This document shows positions 62,523-64,000 of a stretch of 64,000 bases of DNA, one piece after another (position 1 is the first letter of the stretch; the number at the start of each line of letters is the position of its first letter). The DNA is from Nematopogon swammerdamellus. Lineage: Eukaryota; Arthropoda; Insecta; Lepidoptera; Adelidae. Position numbers and translations under genes: made by a program. The DNA is taken from positions 18,809,891 to 18,873,890 of the forward strand of contig OX336349.1 of assembly GCA_946902875.1 (NCBI GenBank). The letters are read 5' to 3'. The notes under the pieces are model-generated. The model was not told the DNA's origin. It ran no database searches and was given only the letters and a program-made list of their open reading frames with translations.

Positions 62523-62860
62523 GTCAGCCTCGGTAGCTCATTGGTGCGGTCGATCGACTGTTGTTAAGCAACCCTGAGCGCGGTTAGTACTTGGATGGGT
62601 GAAGGCTTGACCGTTGGAGGCTGACCGTGGGTCGGATTCCACGTAAAACTATAGGTCCCTTTCCTTTACCACCGTACTGAATGAAAACGAAAGTCGGTCA
62701 AAACGGCTATGTAAATAGTTCACGTTTTCCGTCCAGTTCAGTGTAGCCGACATGAAATGAAAGGAAGCACTGACATGGCACCTAGTACACCCGGTGTTAT
62801 GGGCTGACATCACGGATGTTGTATCTGATGGAACCGTGTCAGTTTCCATAAAAAAAAAAT
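62523..62860 (+). repeat. SINE-A, nearly full length
   Basis: gtcagcctcggtagctcat, 5S-like gttaagcaaccctgagcg with minor changes, core with a deletion of the ctaggtggtaggg block, tail-1 and poly(A). Upstream attgtcagcctttctt repeats its first bases, a partial duplication of the start. Confidence 0.85.
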
Positions 62861-63333
62861 ACAATACATTGCGTCACGTATGTTTCCCAGTGGCGTAGGC
62901 AGAGACAACGGATCTCCACGGGCCACGATCCTGACACACCTCTGCCGCCTCTTCCACTCTCATAATGTTCTTCATTCACGCTCGTCGGTTACGGATATGT
63001 AAGATAAAAGTTAATCTAGATAATTTGGTTGCCGCGGGTACTGGATTATCGCGCGCATTTCTCGGGTGAGTTCACACAACACACCAAGCTACACCATACG
63101 CCATCACCACCGTTATTGGCACACTATCACGCCGTATCCATAGCAGGATTCTTCAGGATCGGAAGCCCTTTGTAGGGTTCCTTATTCACTAGAACAGTTG
63201 ATTTCTCAAGTTGTTTGTAATCTAAGATCGTTGGCTACATTATTTCTAGATTCATGACACACAGACAGAACATACTCACCAGAAGACCATATGGGGACAC
63301 GGCGGACAGCTGGGGACAACTTTGGGTACTTTC
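62861..63333. other. Unassigned
   Basis: GC-moderate (agtggcgtaggcagagac, gggccacgatcctgac), possibly a repeat not otherwise present in the window. Confidence 0.35.
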
Positions 63334-63440
63334 GAAATGAAGGGAAGCACTGACAGGTCACCTATTTCACCCGGTGTTATGGGCTGACATCACGGATGTT
63401 GTAGGTGATGTATTAGCCAATCGTGTCAGTTTCCTTAAAA
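63334..63440 (+). repeat. SINE-A body end
   Basis: tgaagggaagcactgacagg to cgtgtcagtttcctt. Core 3' part and tail-1 only. Confidence 0.75.
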
Positions 63441-63479
63441 CACTTTAAAAAAAAACACTTTCTGCCTCGCTGTATCTTT

Positions 63480-63560
63480 GTCAGCCTCGGTAGCTCAGTG
63501 GTGCGGTCGGTCGACTATTAAGCAACCTTGAACGCGGTCAATACTTGGATGGGTGACCGC
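63480..63560 (+). repeat. SINE-A head only
   Basis: gtcagcctcggtagctcagt through the 5S-like gatgggtgaccgc, then it breaks off into unrelated sequence. With 54860 this is the second isolated head. Confidence 0.8.
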
Positions 63561-64000
63561 CAGCGGCGACTGCTCTCAGTTGGCGAGGTTGGCGCCGCCA
63601 AACCAAATAAAATGAATGACACCATTAATACAGAAGTATCAGGCTAAAATAAATGTGAAAAAATTTCGGAGTTATATTATTTATGTCATATAATCCACGA
63701 TTAATAAGATAAAACGTCAATCCCGTACCCGTTACATAATTTGAAATTTCGCGCGCGTCAAACGCGGGCGACGACGAATGACGACACATCAAGGCATTCA
63801 TTGGCCGGTTGGCTACATTTTGAAGCGCCATCGCATTCCATACAAGGCGGAAGCGGCCGATGTCCCCCCCGTCCCGCGCGGACCCGCTGATCAGCCTTTC
63901 GAGTTGGCGCAGCGGGGAGTGCATTTAGTGACGCGGTAGCGAGTAGAGCGAGCTAGCGAGCGAGCTAGGTGTGTGTGTTGCGTGTGCGGGTGTGTGCGCG
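63561..64000. promoter_or_regulatory. CpG-rich edge, possible gene start beyond the window
   Basis: From about 63740 the sequence becomes CpG-rich (gaaatttcgcgcgcgtcaaa, gtcccgcgcggacccg), followed by gagcgagctagcgagcgag and gt/cg-rich sequence to the edge. No ORF is evident within the window. A 5' UTR or promoter is an inference from composition only. Confidence 0.25.

Overview
This window is eukaryotic intergenic or intronic DNA, most likely from an insect and probably a lepidopteran. The background is AT-rich and full of A- and T-tracts. ATG-to-stop frames are short and incoherent, and there are no operons. Almost every recognisable block is a transposable element: non-LTR retrotransposons (LINEs), Pol III-headed SINEs, short TIR or foldback elements, and tandem repeats. 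The order-level assignment rests on recognised repeat styles and not on a host gene. I found no host protein-coding gene, rRNA gene or intact tRNA gene that I can defend.

The only long believable coding region is a 989-codon LINE polyprotein on the minus strand (45447-48416). It carries an APE-type endonuclease and a reverse transcriptase with all key motifs present. A GC-rich leader lies upstream of it and a short A-tailed 3' end lies downstream. Truncated relatives are scattered through the window: the same family (LINE-1w), a sister family (LINE-2w), RTE-like fragments, and a third retroelement-associated C-terminal domain.

The most interesting theme is a modular SINE population. Family SINE-A (about 20 copies or fragments) has a chimeric head: a tRNA-like A box, then a 44-nt stretch that looks like the internal promoter of 5S rRNA, then a B-box-like hairpin. 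Family SINE-C has a Ser/Leu-tRNA-like head. A third 5' module ('head A', which is also one end of a hairpin-rich element called HP here) is joined to the same body. All share one central core beginning at taaaactgtaggtccc, but they end in two different 3' tails. The SINE-C tail resembles the 3' end of LINE-2w, which suggests a SINE-LINE partnership.

Layout: 0-7.4 kb holds fragments, HP and SINE-A copies and a giant hexanucleotide array (5447-6668). 7.4-20 kb is mostly unassigned, with scattered SINE, HP and 'GACA' elements and a nested insertion containing a 55-bp perfect inverted repeat. 20-29 kb has SINE-A, a self-nested GACA element and LINE-2w fragments. 29-33 kb has a 68-bp higher-order minisatellite and dispersed repeats. 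33-42 kb has a promoter-like CpG-rich patch, tandem GACA copies, a TIR element, a 35-bp perfect hairpin and an RTE insertion with a target-site duplication. 43-49 kb is retroelement fragments and the intact LINE. 50-53.2 kb has a 42-bp inverted repeat and a 1.4-kb foldback element with tandem arrays in both arms. 53-59 kb is dense SINE and LINE debris. 59-62.5 kb is largely unassigned. 62.5-64 kb has SINE-A copies and a CpG-rich right edge that may approach a gene start.
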